22,882 bases of DNA from positions 1 through 22,882 of the forward strand of contig JAJVIK010000022.1 of assembly GCA_022072055.1 (NCBI GenBank), read 5' to 3'. The stretch is from a bacterium. Lineage in GTDB: Bacteria; Hinthialibacterota; Hinthialibacteria; OLB16. Under the pieces are notes generated by a model. That model saw nothing but the letters and a program-made list of their open reading frames with translations. It was not told the DNA's origin and did no database searches. Below are positions 7,533-16,220 of the stretch, one piece after another (position 1 is the first letter of the stretch; each line of letters opens with the position of its first letter). The position numbers and the translations under genes were made by a program.

Positions 7533-10244
7533 ATGCCAGCCAAGCCGCGCAAGGTTCACTTTGTTGTCAGCACCCATTGGGACCGGGAGTGGTACGTATC
7601 CTTCCAAGGGTTCCGTCACCGCTTGGTCAGCATGCTCGACGAACTCCTCGATACGATGGATCGGGACCCGCGCTTCACCTTCTTCCAAACCGATGGCCAA
7701 TCGATTCTCTTGGAAGACTACCTGGAGATTCGTCCGGAGCGGCGGGATGAGCTCGCGCGCCTGGCCGGCAAGGGCCGACTCGAAATCGGGCCGTGGTATG
7801 TGCTGCCGGATGAATTCCTGGTCAGCGGGGAATCGCTGATCCGCAACCTCATGGAGGGGATCCGGGTCTCCTCGGAGTTTGGCCCACCCTCGACAGCGGG
7901 CTTCGTGGCCGACATTTTCGGCCACAACAGCCAGATTCCCCAGCTGATGCGCGGTTTCGGGATCGACAATTTCTTCCTCTGGCGGGGAACCAATGAGAAG
8001 GATCGCAAGGCCAACTTCCGCTGGCGGGCACCGGATGGGAGCGAGGTTCTCACCTTCCGCTTCGGTCCGATCTGGGGCTATTGCGACTATGCCTTTCGAG
8101 CGCGGAAGGGGAACGTGATCGACGCCCAGGTCTCCCTTGAGGACTTGATCGGCGGCCTGATCGAGGAGGTCCGCGCGCAGAGCAAGCGCTGCCCGACAAA
8201 CACGCTCCTGGTCTTTGACGGCGGCGACCACATGGAGATCGATCCCCGCACCCCGGACGCCATCGAGGAAGCCAACCGTCGCCTCGCGGGCGAGGGCATC
8301 CGCATCGAGATGAGCACCCTCTCGCGCTATCTCACGGACCTCCGCGCCGAGGCCTCCAAGATCAAAGACATCGCGATGGGGGAGCTCCGCGCGCCCGCCG
8401 ACGCGGAGGATGAACAGTGGCTCATCCCCGGAGTGCTCTCCAGCCGCATCCACCTCAAGCAGGCCAACCGCCATTGCGAGGACTTGCTGTGCCTCTGGAC
8501 CGAGCCGTTCGCGGCCATCGCCCGACGCTATGGCCTTTCCGGCGCCGAGGGATTCCTTCACGCCGCCTGGAGACATCTTCTCCAGAACCATCCGCATGAC
8601 AGCATCTGCGGGTGCAGCGTGGACCAGGTCCACAAGGACATGGAGTATCGCTTCGATCAATGCGAGGCCATCGCCGAACTGGTCCTCGGAGACAGCCTCA
8701 AGCGGCTCGCGCTTCGAGTTCCCGGTGAGGTCACCTCATCTCGGTTCCCGGTGGTTGTGGCCAACGCGCTTGCCTTTCCGATTTCCGAACCGGTCGACCT
8801 GGTCCTGGAGGTCCCCAACAATGGACCGGAATTCCAGGAGTTCTTCGGGTTCGAGCGGAAGCCGGCCTTCCGAATCGTGGACGCCAAGGGGGCGGAAGTT
8901 CCCTACCAGCGCGTCCACCAACAGCTTGAAAGCCTCCGTCAACAACGCTGCCGCCGGAAATTCCCGCACGCCCTGCGCCGTCACCTGGTGGAGGTGACTG
9001 TTCCGCTGGATCTCCCCTCCCTGGGGACCCGCACCTTGTTTGTCGAGGCGGTCCAAGGTCCCACGCGCCACCCCGTAGCTCCACTCGCAACCGAAGCCCG
9101 GATTCTCGAAAACGAGTTTCTCACTGTCGAAAACGCCGGCGGCAAGCTTTCCGTGTACGACAAAGAGACCGGGGCCGATTACATGGAGCTCCTAACCCTT
9201 GAGGATTGCGCGGACATCGGCGACGGCTGGTATCATGGCGTGGCGGTGAACGACGAGGTCTTCCTTTCCTCGAACTCCCCTTCCACCACGGTCCTCGTCC
9301 AGAACGGGCCGTTCAAGGCCACTTGGCGAATCGAGGTGGAGTTCAAAGTCCCTTCCGAGTTCGACTTTTCTCGGATGGTTCGCTCCTCCGAGCGGACCAC
9401 GCTTCGAGTCACGCATTGGGTCACCCTCCGTCGTGGCGCCCGGCATGTGGAGGTGGTCACTGAGGTGGAAAATATCGTTCGCGATCATCGCCTGCGGGTT
9501 CTCTTCCCCTCCCTGATCGACGCCAAGACCTATTGGGCGGACACCCCCTTTGACGCCGTGGAGCGGCCCATCGCCTTGCGGAAGGACAACCATCTGGCTA
9601 AGGAACTGGAGGTGGAGACCAAGCCGCAGTCCACCTGGACGGCCGTATCGGGAACCCATCAGATCTATGATGAGGGCAAATGTGGACTCGCCATCATCTC
9701 CAAAGGGCTTCCGGAATCGGCGGTGATCGACGATGAAGATCGGACGATTGCCCTCACCCTGTTGCGCGCCTTCCGGCGGGCGGTGTTCACCGATGGCAAC
9801 GAGGGGGGGCAAATCCAGGGGAAGCATCGCTTCGAGTATTGGGTCGTTCCCTTCGGCGGCAGGGTCGATCCGGTGGAGCTCGGTCGTTATGGTCAACGTC
9901 TCGCGGCGGGGATTCGCTCGGCGCAGGCGCACCCGCTGGACGACAAGTTGGAGGGACCCGACCATCCGGATGGCTATTCCCTGTTTGAGGTGGAGGGGGA
10001 TGTGCTGGTCACCTCGGCGCGCGGAACGGGACAGACCGGCCTCTTTGTTCGCCTGTACAATCCCAAGGCAACCCACGCCAAGATCCGGATCACGATGAAG
10101 GATGGCTTCGCGCGCGCGGCGCGGTGCGATCTGCGCGATCAGGAGCTCGAACCCCTGCGAACAAGCGGCAAGAAACTGAACCTGGTGGTCGAACCGAAGA
10201 AGATCGTGACCCTATATCTCGAGCCGCGCGGAGCCGGAAAGTAG
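7533..10244 (+). CDS. Alpha-mannosidase, glycoside hydrolase family 38
   Basis: A 903-residue enzyme with the GH38 layout: catalytic barrel at the N-terminus, helical middle domain, large beta-sandwich C-terminus. Zinc ligands are visible as H15 and D17 (STHWDREW), the nucleophile D127 (GFVADIFGHNSQ), and H355-D356 (NHPHDSICG). These correspond to the H/D/D/H set known in the family. The retaining enzyme removes alpha-linked mannose. Bacterial relatives include cytosolic mannosyl-glycerate and oligosaccharide mannosidases. No signal peptide is seen, so it is probably cytoplasmic. The start ATG 7533 has TAAGGAG (7518-7524) 8 nt upstream. The next gene, purN, begins 7 bp downstream, so they may share a transcript despite unrelated functions. 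The substrate cannot be told from sequence. Confidence 0.95.
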   Translation: MPAKPRKVHFVVSTHWDREWYVSFQGFRHRLVSMLDELLDTMDRDPRFTFFQTDGQSILLEDYLEIRPERRDELARLAGKGRLEIGPWYVLPDEFLVSGESLIRNLMEGIRVSSEFGPPSTAGFVADIFGHNSQIPQLMRGFGIDNFFLWRGTNEKDRKANFRWRAPDGSEVLTFRFGPIWGYCDYAFRARKGNVIDAQVSLEDLIGGLIEEVRAQSKRCPTNTLLVFDGGDHMEIDPRTPDAIEEANRRLAGEGIRIEMSTLSRYLTDLRAEASKIKDIAMGELRAPADAEDEQWLIPGVLSSRIHLKQANRHCEDLLCLWTEPFAAIARRYGLSGAEGFLHAAWRHLLQNHPHDSICGCSVDQVHKDMEYRFDQCEAIAELVLGDSLKRLALRVPGEVTSSRFPVVVANALAFPISEPVDLVLEVPNNGPEFQEFFGFERKPAFRIVDAKGAEVPYQRVHQQLESLRQQRCRRKFPHALRRHLVEVTVPLDLPSLGTRTLFVEAVQGPTRHPVAPLATEARILENEFLTVENAGGKLSVYDKETGADYMELLTLEDCADIGDGWYHGVAVNDEVFLSSNSPSTTVLVQNGPFKATWRIEVEFKVPSEFDFSRMVRSSERTTLRVTHWVTLRRGARHVEVVTEVENIVRDHRLRVLFPSLIDAKTYWADTPFDAVERPIALRKDNHLAKELEVETKPQSTWTAVSGTHQIYDEGKCGLAIISKGLPESAVIDDEDRTIALTLLRAFRRAVFTDGNEGGQIQGKHRFEYWVVPFGGRVDPVELGRYGQRLAAGIRSAQAHPLDDKLEGPDHPDGYSLFEVEGDVLVTSARGTGQTGLFVRLYNPKATHAKIRITMKDGFARAARCDLRDQELEPLRTSGKKLNLVVEPKKIVTLYLEPRGAGK

Positions 10245-10251
10245 CCCAGCG

Positions 10252-10890
10252 ATGAGGACCGAACCGATCCGTCTCGCGGTCTTCTTTTCCGGTGGCGGCA
10301 GCACTCTGCAAAACCTCCTGGATCACATCGCCTCGGGCAGCCTGAACGCCCGTGTGGAATGGACCTTGTCGAGCCGCGTGGACGCCGTCGGGATCGAAAA
10401 GTCCAGGCGCGCGGGGATTCCCTGCCTGGTGCTTCCGCGCAAAGAGTTCACATCCCATGAGGAATTCAGCCAGGCCATCAATCTGCACCTGGAACGCCAT
10501 CCGGTCGATCTGATTGTCCTCGCGGGGTTCATGTGCCTGTATCGCTTCCCTCCTGATTACAACGGGCGTGTTTTGAACATCCACCCGGCGCTGATCCCAT
10601 CCTTCTGCGGCAAGGGGATGTATGGCCACCATGTGCATGAGGCGGTGATTGAATCGGGAGTGAAGCTCACCGGAGCCACGGTCCACTTCGCGGACAATGA
10701 GTACGACCGCGGGCCGATCATCCTCCAGGAGGCGCTTCCCGTGTTGGATGAGGACACCCCGGAGACTCTCGCGGAACGCGTTCAGGCCCTGGAGCGCGAG
10801 CTTTATCCCAAGGCGATCCGGCTTTTCGCGGAGGGGCGGTTGCGGGTGGAGGGCAGGCGGGTCAGAATCCTCCCGGAGGAAGGTTCATGA
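10252..10890 (+). CDS. purN: Phosphoribosylglycinamide formyltransferase (purN type)
   Basis: Transfers formyl from 10-formyl-tetrahydrofolate to GAR in de novo purine synthesis. It has 212 residues, the usual size. The phosphate-binding N-terminus LAVFFSGGGSTLQNLL (8-23), the catalytic trio N109, H111 (LNIHPALIPSF) and D152 (EYDRGPIILQ), and the SSRVDAVGIEKSRRAGIP segment all fit PurN. It follows the mannosidase by 7 bp, and its stop overlaps the ATG of the next gene (ATGA), indicating translational coupling. Apart from apt (about 8.4 kb away, opposite strand), no other purine gene is in the window, so the biosynthetic genes are scattered in this genome. Confidence 0.96.
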   Translation: MRTEPIRLAVFFSGGGSTLQNLLDHIASGSLNARVEWTLSSRVDAVGIEKSRRAGIPCLVLPRKEFTSHEEFSQAINLHLERHPVDLIVLAGFMCLYRFPPDYNGRVLNIHPALIPSFCGKGMYGHHVHEAVIESGVKLTGATVHFADNEYDRGPIILQEALPVLDEDTPETLAERVQALERELYPKAIRLFAEGRLRVEGRRVRILPEEGS

Positions 10891-11495
10891 TCGAAATCAG
10901 TCCGCTTCTCGGCCTCCGGATGATCAACGACGGTTCGGTGTCGCTCATCAGCACTCGTCAGGAGGAGAAAACCAATGTCTCCACGGTGTCCTGGCAGATG
11001 CCCCTGTCGCAGGACCCGCCGATGGTGGGGATCGCGCTTTCGCCCAGCACCCGAACTCACAAGTTCCTGCGTGGCACAGGGGAGTTTGTGCTTTCGATCC
11101 CGGATGTGTCGTTGATCGCGGAAACCCATTTCTGCGGGACTCATCAGGGCGCGCTGATGGACAAGGTGCGTCTCATGGAGTTGCGCACCATGCGCGCGAG
11201 GGATGTGATCCCGCTGCTGATCACAAGCTGCATTGGACATTTGGAGTGCATCGTTTCCGAGAGCCGGAAATTCGGGGATCGGGTGTTCTACGCCGCCAAG
11301 GTGGTGATGGCGCAGGTGGAGGCGGAGTATTTCGACAAGGGTTGGAACGACAACGCCCAGACCCTGCACCATTTGGGCGGGGATTTGTACCGCTTCGGGG
11401 GGGTCATCGCCAGCGCCTCGAAGTTCCCCCTCCCCGCGCAAAGAGCGCCGCTGCCGAACCTGTTCGAGGACACGCGGACCGAACGGTTTCTCTGA
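10887..11495 (+). CDS. Flavin reductase-like FMN-binding split-barrel protein
   Basis: A 202-residue protein that begins inside the purN stop codon (4-bp ATGA overlap). The N-terminal half has the flavin-reductase-domain pattern: NVSTVSWQMPLSQDPPMVGIALSPSTRTHKFLRGTGEFVLSIP, that is, a T-(V/A)-SW--P-S--PP segment followed by the beta-hairpin that holds FMN, then ETHFCGTHQGALMDK. Proteins of this family (flavoredoxin and NADH:FMN oxidoreductase components) bind FMN and pass electrons to monooxygenases or other acceptors. No partner monooxygenase lies nearby, so the substrate is unknown. It is probably cytoplasmic. Confidence 0.85.
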   Translation: MIEISPLLGLRMINDGSVSLISTRQEEKTNVSTVSWQMPLSQDPPMVGIALSPSTRTHKFLRGTGEFVLSIPDVSLIAETHFCGTHQGALMDKVRLMELRTMRARDVIPLLITSCIGHLECIVSESRKFGDRVFYAAKVVMAQVEAEYFDKGWNDNAQTLHHLGGDLYRFGGVIASASKFPLPAQRAPLPNLFEDTRTERFL

Positions 11496-11506
11496 ATCCC
11501 CCGGTT

Positions 11507-12355
11507 TCAAAGATTAGCGGCCGAGCGACTTCTTGCCCGGTCGACGCGAGTTTTTCGACGCTCGCGGCGCCTTTCGGCGATTTTCTCGACGACCGCGCGG
11601 ATGGCCTTTTCATCCTGGGCCAGACCGGACTCCTTCCAGTATGCGATCCAAAAACCCTCTTCCTCGGGACGATTCAAGCGCAGTTCCTGCCGCAAGGTGA
11701 GCAACACTTTGGACAAATCGCGAACGGGTCCCGGTGGGTCAAATCCGAAGGTCGGTCCCAGAAGTCCCCGGAGGAGATTTGCGGGCGGATCGAGGCGCGG
11801 AACATCGAGGAGCGCCAGGGGCGACTCCGGCGAATCCGCCCTCACATAGAAGTGTTTGAGACCCGGGCTACGGTAATAGGCGCGATTGCGGTGCAGCGCG
11901 CCGACTATTCGCGCGATCCCCTCGGCAATGAGACCGCGGTGTTCCGGGTGATCTTTCGCCCAGCTTCGAGCACAGCGGTAGGCGTCGAGTCCCTCGAGTA
12001 GAAGCACCGAGGCGACCGCGCCCCACGCGCCGCGCGTCTCGCCGAAAGCCAGCGGACGCGGGACCCGGACGCCCATGCGCCCCAGGGCTTGCAGGTTCCG
12101 GAACTCATCCGCCGCGCGCCTCCGCAGCCCTCGCCTTCCGGGCAGAAACCGAAAGACCGAGCCTTCAGGAATTCGCCAGCGTTTGAGGTAGAGGTTGCCC
12201 CCCCCGCCCGGGTCATCGAGGCGCACGACCTGACGGTCTCCGCGGTCATTGACGACGGCGCCCGGAAGGTCCGCGCGCCAAGCATCCTCGACGGTCAGAA
12301 GGTGAAGGGATTCGACGGTTGCTCTCGCCTCATCCGCGATCCAGAGAGAAGACAT
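11507..12355 (-). CDS. WaaP/Kdo-kinase-like (lipopolysaccharide kinase family) protein, catalytic Asp replaced
   Basis: A 282-residue protein of the protein-kinase-like fold used by LPS-core kinases. K58 (NLYLKRW) fits the ATP-binding lysine and E84 (AADEFRNLQAL) the helix-C glutamate. VPRPLAFGE (98-106) and LLLEGLD (118-124) follow, and D184 (LALLDVPRL) fits the metal-binding Asp of the family's IDLHR motif. The catalytic-loop motif, normally HRDxYxxHF, here reads YRSPGLKHF (161-169), putting Ser163 at the catalytic Asp position. It may be a pseudokinase or use another residue. The C-terminus is strongly basic (RRRERRKTRVDRARSRS). Its ATG lies 4 nt after the TIM-barrel stop. Its start has no clear ribosome site, suggesting coupled translation. 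Confidence 0.7.
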   Translation of the reverse strand: MSSLWIADEARATVESLHLLTVEDAWRADLPGAVVNDRGDRQVVRLDDPGGGGNLYLKRWRIPEGSVFRFLPGRRGLRRRAADEFRNLQALGRMGVRVPRPLAFGETRGAWGAVASVLLLEGLDAYRCARSWAKDHPEHRGLIAEGIARIVGALHRNRAYYRSPGLKHFYVRADSPESPLALLDVPRLDPPANLLRGLLGPTFGFDPPGPVRDLSKVLLTLRQELRLNRPEEEGFWIAYWKESGLAQDEKAIRAVVEKIAERRRERRKTRVDRARSRSAANL

Positions 12356-12359
12356 CCGT

Positions 12360-13235
12360 TTACACGTCGCAGAGTTGCACGGCCCTCGCCAGGGAGGTCA
12401 TCGGATCGAGCTTGGGTATGAACTCCTGGGCCACAAAGCCCTGGAAGCCGGTGTCCACAATCGCCTGGAGGACAAAGGCGTAATTCAACTCCTGGGTTTC
12501 ATCGATCTCGTTCCTGCCCGGCACTCCGCCGGTGTGGTAGTGGCCGATGTAGTCCTTGCTCTCGCGGATGGTCCGGACCACGTCCCCTTCCATGATCTGC
12601 ATATGATAGATGTCATAGAGCAGCTTGAAGCGCTCCGAGCCGACTCGTTTGACCAGCTCCACCCCCCAGGGAGTGTGGTCGCACATGTAATCCTTGTGGT
12701 CGACTTTGCTGTTGAGCAGCTCCATGCACACGGTGACCTTGAGCCTCTCCGCGAGGGGGAGGATCCGTAGGAGACCCTTAACGCAGTTCTCAAGCCCCTG
12801 CTCATCCGGCATGCCGCGGCGGTTCCCGGAGAAAACGATCATGTTGGGGAGACCGGCTCCGGCCACCTCGGCGAGACGCTTTTCGCCCCGCTCCACCAGA
12901 CCGTCGTGGTTCTCCAAGGTGTTCCAACCATCCGAAATGCCGCCGGGACCATTGGCCATCGCGCAGGTGAGTCCATGCTTCCGGGCAATCGGCCACTCTT
13001 CCGGATTGAGCAGTTCCACCGAGGCTATCCCCATCGCGGCGGCGTTCTTGCAGAGGTCCTCGAGCTCGATGTCCCGGTAACACCAGCGGCAAACCGAATG
13101 GTGGACCCGCCCCTTCAGGCTTGGAATGGCTTGGGGCGAATCTTGCCCCTGACCGGGACCGCTCACTGCCAGCCCAGCTGCTCCCGTGAGCGCGGCGAGC
13201 GCGGTTCGACGCGAAATTCCGGTGGTATTGCTCAT
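12360..13235 (-). CDS. Tat-exported TIM-barrel protein, hydroxypyruvate isomerase/sugar isomerase-like
   Basis: A 291-residue protein starting at ATG 13235, with GGAGG (13243-13247) 7 nt upstream. The N-terminus is a twin-arginine signal (SRRTALAALTGAAGLAVSG, 8-26), so it is predicted to be folded before export. The rest is an AP-endonuclease-2/xylose-isomerase-like TIM barrel closest in look to hydroxypyruvate isomerase. Likely metal ligands are E172 (VCMELLNSKVDH), D208 (LLYDIYHMQI), H234 (GHYHTGG) and E271 (FVAQEF). Such exported barrels are common in Planctomycetota-like genomes and are annotated as sugar isomerases or epimerases without tested substrates. It follows the PQQ dehydrogenase gene by 72 bp on the same strand. 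Confidence 0.85.
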   Translation of the reverse strand: MSNTTGISRRTALAALTGAAGLAVSGPGQGQDSPQAIPSLKGRVHHSVCRWCYRDIELEDLCKNAAAMGIASVELLNPEEWPIARKHGLTCAMANGPGGISDGWNTLENHDGLVERGEKRLAEVAGAGLPNMIVFSGNRRGMPDEQGLENCVKGLLRILPLAERLKVTVCMELLNSKVDHKDYMCDHTPWGVELVKRVGSERFKLLYDIYHMQIMEGDVVRTIRESKDYIGHYHTGGVPGRNEIDETQELNYAFVLQAIVDTGFQGFVAQEFIPKLDPMTSLARAVQLCDV

Positions 13236-13307
13236 CAAAGTTCCTCCCTGCTCTTATCGCGCGGCGATGTTGACACTTCCTTACGGAAGAGGGGAGAGGG
13301 GACCCGC

Positions 13308-14801
13308 TTAGAAGACCCTCAGGGAGGAGACCGGTTCGGGGGTGAAGGTTTGGGTGGGCGTGACCGTTTCCGTCACTGTCGGAGAGGGAGTGGGAGTCTG
13401 GGTGACTGTCGCGGAATTGGAGGGGGTGCGGGTCTCGCTGATCGTGGGGGAGTCTGTCACGGTCGGTGTGACGGTGAAGGTGTGAGTGACCGTGAAGGTG
13501 CCTGTCGGCGTGCGTGTCAAGGTCACGGTCCGGGTTGCGGTCGGAGTTCGAGTCACGGTCCGGGTGAAGGAGGGTGTCGCGGTTCGCGTGGAGGTCGGAG
13601 TGAAGGTGGGTGTGAAGGTGATCGGGTTGTCGTAAAGATGGTACACCACTCCGCCACCATAGTAAGCGAAATAGAGTTCCCCATTCTCATCCTCCCCGAA
13701 GGAGCTGATCGAGAAGGGCGAATCGCGCCGCTCCACCCGGTTCCAGGTTCCCGGCGGGTCCTGCGCGAGCGTCCAGATTCGACCGCTTCCGAAATCCCCG
13801 AAGAAATAGAGGCCATACAAGTCCGGGTTTTCCACGCCACGATAGACATATCCGCCGGTCACGGAGGAGCCTTGGTCACGTCCGTACTCGGTGATCGGAA
13901 GCACCAGCCCCGCGGTGGGACAATTCACGGAGGGCGAAAAACAGTGGAGTCCCTCCATGATTCGCCAACCCAAGTTGTCCCCATTCTCGATGAGGGAGAC
14001 TTCCTCATAGAGGTTCTGGCCCACATCGGCGCAAAACAGACGGCCATCGAGGCGATCAAAGGAGTAGCGCCAAGGGTTGCGAAGGCCGTATGCGTAGATC
14101 TCATCCAGGCCAGGGGTGGCGCCTATGAAGGGGTTGTCCGCGGGAATGCCGTATTCGAGTGGAGGCGAGGTGGCATCCACATCGATACGAAGCATCTTGC
14201 CCAACAGGGTGTTCAGGTCTTGGGCGCGGTTCCCGGGGTCTCCCCCGCTGCCGCCATCCCCCAGGCCGATGTACAAGAACCCATCCGGACCGAAGGTGAG
14301 ATGGCCGCCATTGTGATTGGAGAACGGCTGGTCGATTGGCCCCAGGATGATTCTCTCCGTGGTGTTGGCCACATTCGGGTTCGCCGAGACCGTGTACTCC
14401 GCTACGATGGTGTCCCCATCCAACGAGGGCGCCGGAGAGTTCAAGGTATAATTCACGAAAAATCGACCGTTTGTTTCATAGTCCGGATGGAAGGCCAAGC
14501 CGAGCAAGCCGCGCTCGCTTCCCGATTGGGAGACCCGATTGAGTCCGGTCGACCCCAGGTTCAGGAAGTCGGTTGGAAGAACACTCCCGCTTGAGTCGAT
14601 GATGCGAATCCTCCCGCGCTGTTGGACCACGAACAACCGATTGGATCCATCTCCGGCGTGGGTCACGAGAAGCGGCAGGGAAAAACCGGACGCGACCTCC
14701 TCCCAGTCCAGGTCGATGCTCTGCCCCAAAGCGACTCGCGGTTGGACCAGGACGGAAAGTGTAAGAACGAAGAGCAGACCGCGAGGTCTCGTCATGGGCA
14801 T
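13308..14801 (-). CDS. Exported PQQ-dependent sugar dehydrogenase with Thr/Pro-rich tail
   Basis: A 497-residue protein with a signal peptide (GLLFVLTLSVLVQPRVALG, 8-26). Residues ~30-392 form the six-bladed propeller of the glucose/sorbosone dehydrogenase (Asd/HHIP-like) family. Landmarks are GLLGLAFHPDY, the probable catalytic H163 in SNHNGGHLTFGPDG, LYIGLGDGGSGGDP, IYAYGLRNPWR and SVTGGYVYRG. The enzyme oxidises aldoses with PQQ and passes electrons to a quinone or cytochrome. A tail of ~95 residues made of T-P-T/T-V-T repeats follows and ends in PVSSLRVF, with no recognisable anchor. Two in-frame ATGs (14801, 14795) are possible starts and neither has a strong ribosome site. It begins 6 nt after a multihaem cytochrome gene, so co-transcription and electron delivery to those cytochromes are plausible. 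Confidence 0.88.
   Translation of the reverse strand: MPMTRPRGLLFVLTLSVLVQPRVALGQSIDLDWEEVASGFSLPLLVTHAGDGSNRLFVVQQRGRIRIIDSSGSVLPTDFLNLGSTGLNRVSQSGSERGLLGLAFHPDYETNGRFFVNYTLNSPAPSLDGDTIVAEYTVSANPNVANTTERIILGPIDQPFSNHNGGHLTFGPDGFLYIGLGDGGSGGDPGNRAQDLNTLLGKMLRIDVDATSPPLEYGIPADNPFIGATPGLDEIYAYGLRNPWRYSFDRLDGRLFCADVGQNLYEEVSLIENGDNLGWRIMEGLHCFSPSVNCPTAGLVLPITEYGRDQGSSVTGGYVYRGVENPDLYGLYFFGDFGSGRIWTLAQDPPGTWNRVERRDSPFSISSFGEDENGELYFAYYGGGVVYHLYDNPITFTPTFTPTSTRTATPSFTRTVTRTPTATRTVTLTRTPTGTFTVTHTFTVTPTVTDSPTISETRTPSNSATVTQTPTPSPTVTETVTPTQTFTPEPVSSLRVF
13335..13622 (-). repeat. DNA repeat encoding the Thr/Pro tail
   Basis: Short degenerate tandem repeats of the ACNGTNAC/ACNCC type encode the T-P-T/T-V-T tail of the PQQ dehydrogenase. 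One block, GTCACGGTCCGGGT, recurs exactly at 13522-13535 and 13552-13565, a 30-bp period. Such repeats tend to change in length between strains. Confidence 0.75.
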
Positions 14802-14807
14802 GTCTTT

Positions 14808-16220
14808 TCAACGCGATAACTTCCCGCGAAACGCCTCGAGCAGCGCCGCGTTATAGTCCGGGCCGCGAAATCTGCGCGCCCGAACCTCTGGGGTCGGACT
14901 TTCCACGAACCCCCAGAGCGCATCGAGCGCGCGCGAGGTTTCGGCGAGGCGTTCTTCGCTCGCGGCGCGTTCATGTTCGGAGCGAACCCCCGCGGCTAGA
15001 ATGGGAGTGTCGCTTCCGGGATGCGTGAGCGCAAGGGTCAGGCACTTGAGGGCCAGAGTTTTCTGTTCGGCGAGATCGAAATACCGAACCACCCAGGCCG
15101 TGGGAAGGTGTGGCGAGGGAAAGGCGCTGTCCGAAGCCATGGGGACCGGTTTCGCGATTTCCTCGATCAGGGCGTGGATCTGGTCCTCGGAGGGGGTGGA
15201 AGAGGCCAGGCGAGCCACGCTGCGAGCGACCTCTTCGGCGCTCTTCGCGGCTGCTTCCGCATGCCCTCGAAGCTGGGCGCGGTCGGTCGCCCGATGAGGG
15301 TCGATCTCCGACCCAATACGCTCCACCGCCTCCACCAGTCGCTTGGTGGACTCCCCGGGCGCGAGCCGCTCGATCAGGGGACGCAAAACGGAGAAGTGGC
15401 CCTCCACATTCCGCCAACGGTCCTGGATGAGCTTCTGGTGGCAGCGAAAGCAGGCCGCGTCATCAAAAGCCTCGACGTGAAGATTCTTCCCGGTGGTCGG
15501 ATCCGCCTCCGCCGTGGAAAGACGTCGCAGCGCCAGTTCCACCGCGACCGCCTGCCCCACTGTCCAGAAGGCGAACGGCGAAGCCTCCTTATAGTTCCAG
15601 TGGGGGGGTTGCCAAAAACTGTCGTGAAGCAGTTCAAAGCTCAGATCCGGATGTCCCGCCGCCACAATCTCGTGGTCGAGGCCACCGTGACACGACAGGC
15701 ACACCCGGGCGCGGGTGACCAGGTCCTTGAGGTCGGTCATCCCGTGGGCCACATTGGTGGAGTGAGTGGCGTCAAAGAGGACATGCGGGGCGAGCCAATG
15801 CTCCGCGCGTCCATGGCACGCTTCACAGCTGACCCCTTCCTCGAGTGTGTAATGAGGTCCCCGCGCGGAGGGATCCGTCTCGCCCACATGGCAGCGGATG
15901 CATTTCCCCCATTCTTCGGGCCTTTCTTCCGGAAGGGCCATCCAGCGCGCGATCTCCCGGCTAAGCGGACCTCTCAGCGCGGCGAAGCTCCGTGAGTGCG
16001 CGTCCTTCTCATGCCAGATCAGGTACTGCTCCATGCGGGTCCACTCGGCGGTTCCGTGGCAATGCCGGCAGTTCCGCTCTCCGAGGTATTTGGCCGAGGG
16101 GCTTTCTTGCGCGACCGCCGGACCTATCCATGCCAGGATCAGACCGCATCCGAGCGCCATCCGGAAAACCATGCCGGCGAAAGCCGTGCCTCCCGCGCGC
16201 GGCAAACGGTTCGCGTTCAT
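14808..16220 (-). CDS. Exported pentahaem cytochrome c, cytochrome c554-like (paralogue B)
   Basis: A 470-residue protein. Start ATG 16220 is chosen because it overlaps the stop of the preceding gene (ATGA) and GGAGG lies 7 nt upstream. A longer frame exists but is unneeded. The signal peptide is at ~18-37. Five haem c sites are CRHCH (51-55), CIRCH (107-111), CEACH (132-136), CLSCH (174-178) and CFRCH (257-261). CEACHG and the C-x-x-CHG-LDHEI-AAGHPD block resemble the cytochrome c554 family, whose members carry electrons in the periplasm. The last ~200 residues have no haem sites and look helical. The order and spacing of haem sites match the gene upstream, so the two are tandem paralogues. 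Confidence 0.9.
   Translation of the reverse strand: MNANRLPRAGGTAFAGMVFRMALGCGLILAWIGPAVAQESPSAKYLGERNCRHCHGTAEWTRMEQYLIWHEKDAHSRSFAALRGPLSREIARWMALPEERPEEWGKCIRCHVGETDPSARGPHYTLEEGVSCEACHGRAEHWLAPHVLFDATHSTNVAHGMTDLKDLVTRARVCLSCHGGLDHEIVAAGHPDLSFELLHDSFWQPPHWNYKEASPFAFWTVGQAVAVELALRRLSTAEADPTTGKNLHVEAFDDAACFRCHQKLIQDRWRNVEGHFSVLRPLIERLAPGESTKRLVEAVERIGSEIDPHRATDRAQLRGHAEAAAKSAEEVARSVARLASSTPSEDQIHALIEEIAKPVPMASDSAFPSPHLPTAWVVRYFDLAEQKTLALKCLTLALTHPGSDTPILAAGVRSEHERAASEERLAETSRALDALWGFVESPTPEVRARRFRGPDYNAALLEAFRGKLSR

Noticed and set aside
12906-14594. 562-residue plus-strand open frame
   Set aside because: It spans antisense to the TIM-barrel and PQQ dehydrogenase genes. Its Gly/Arg/Glu-rich repeats are the complement of the Thr/Pro tail.
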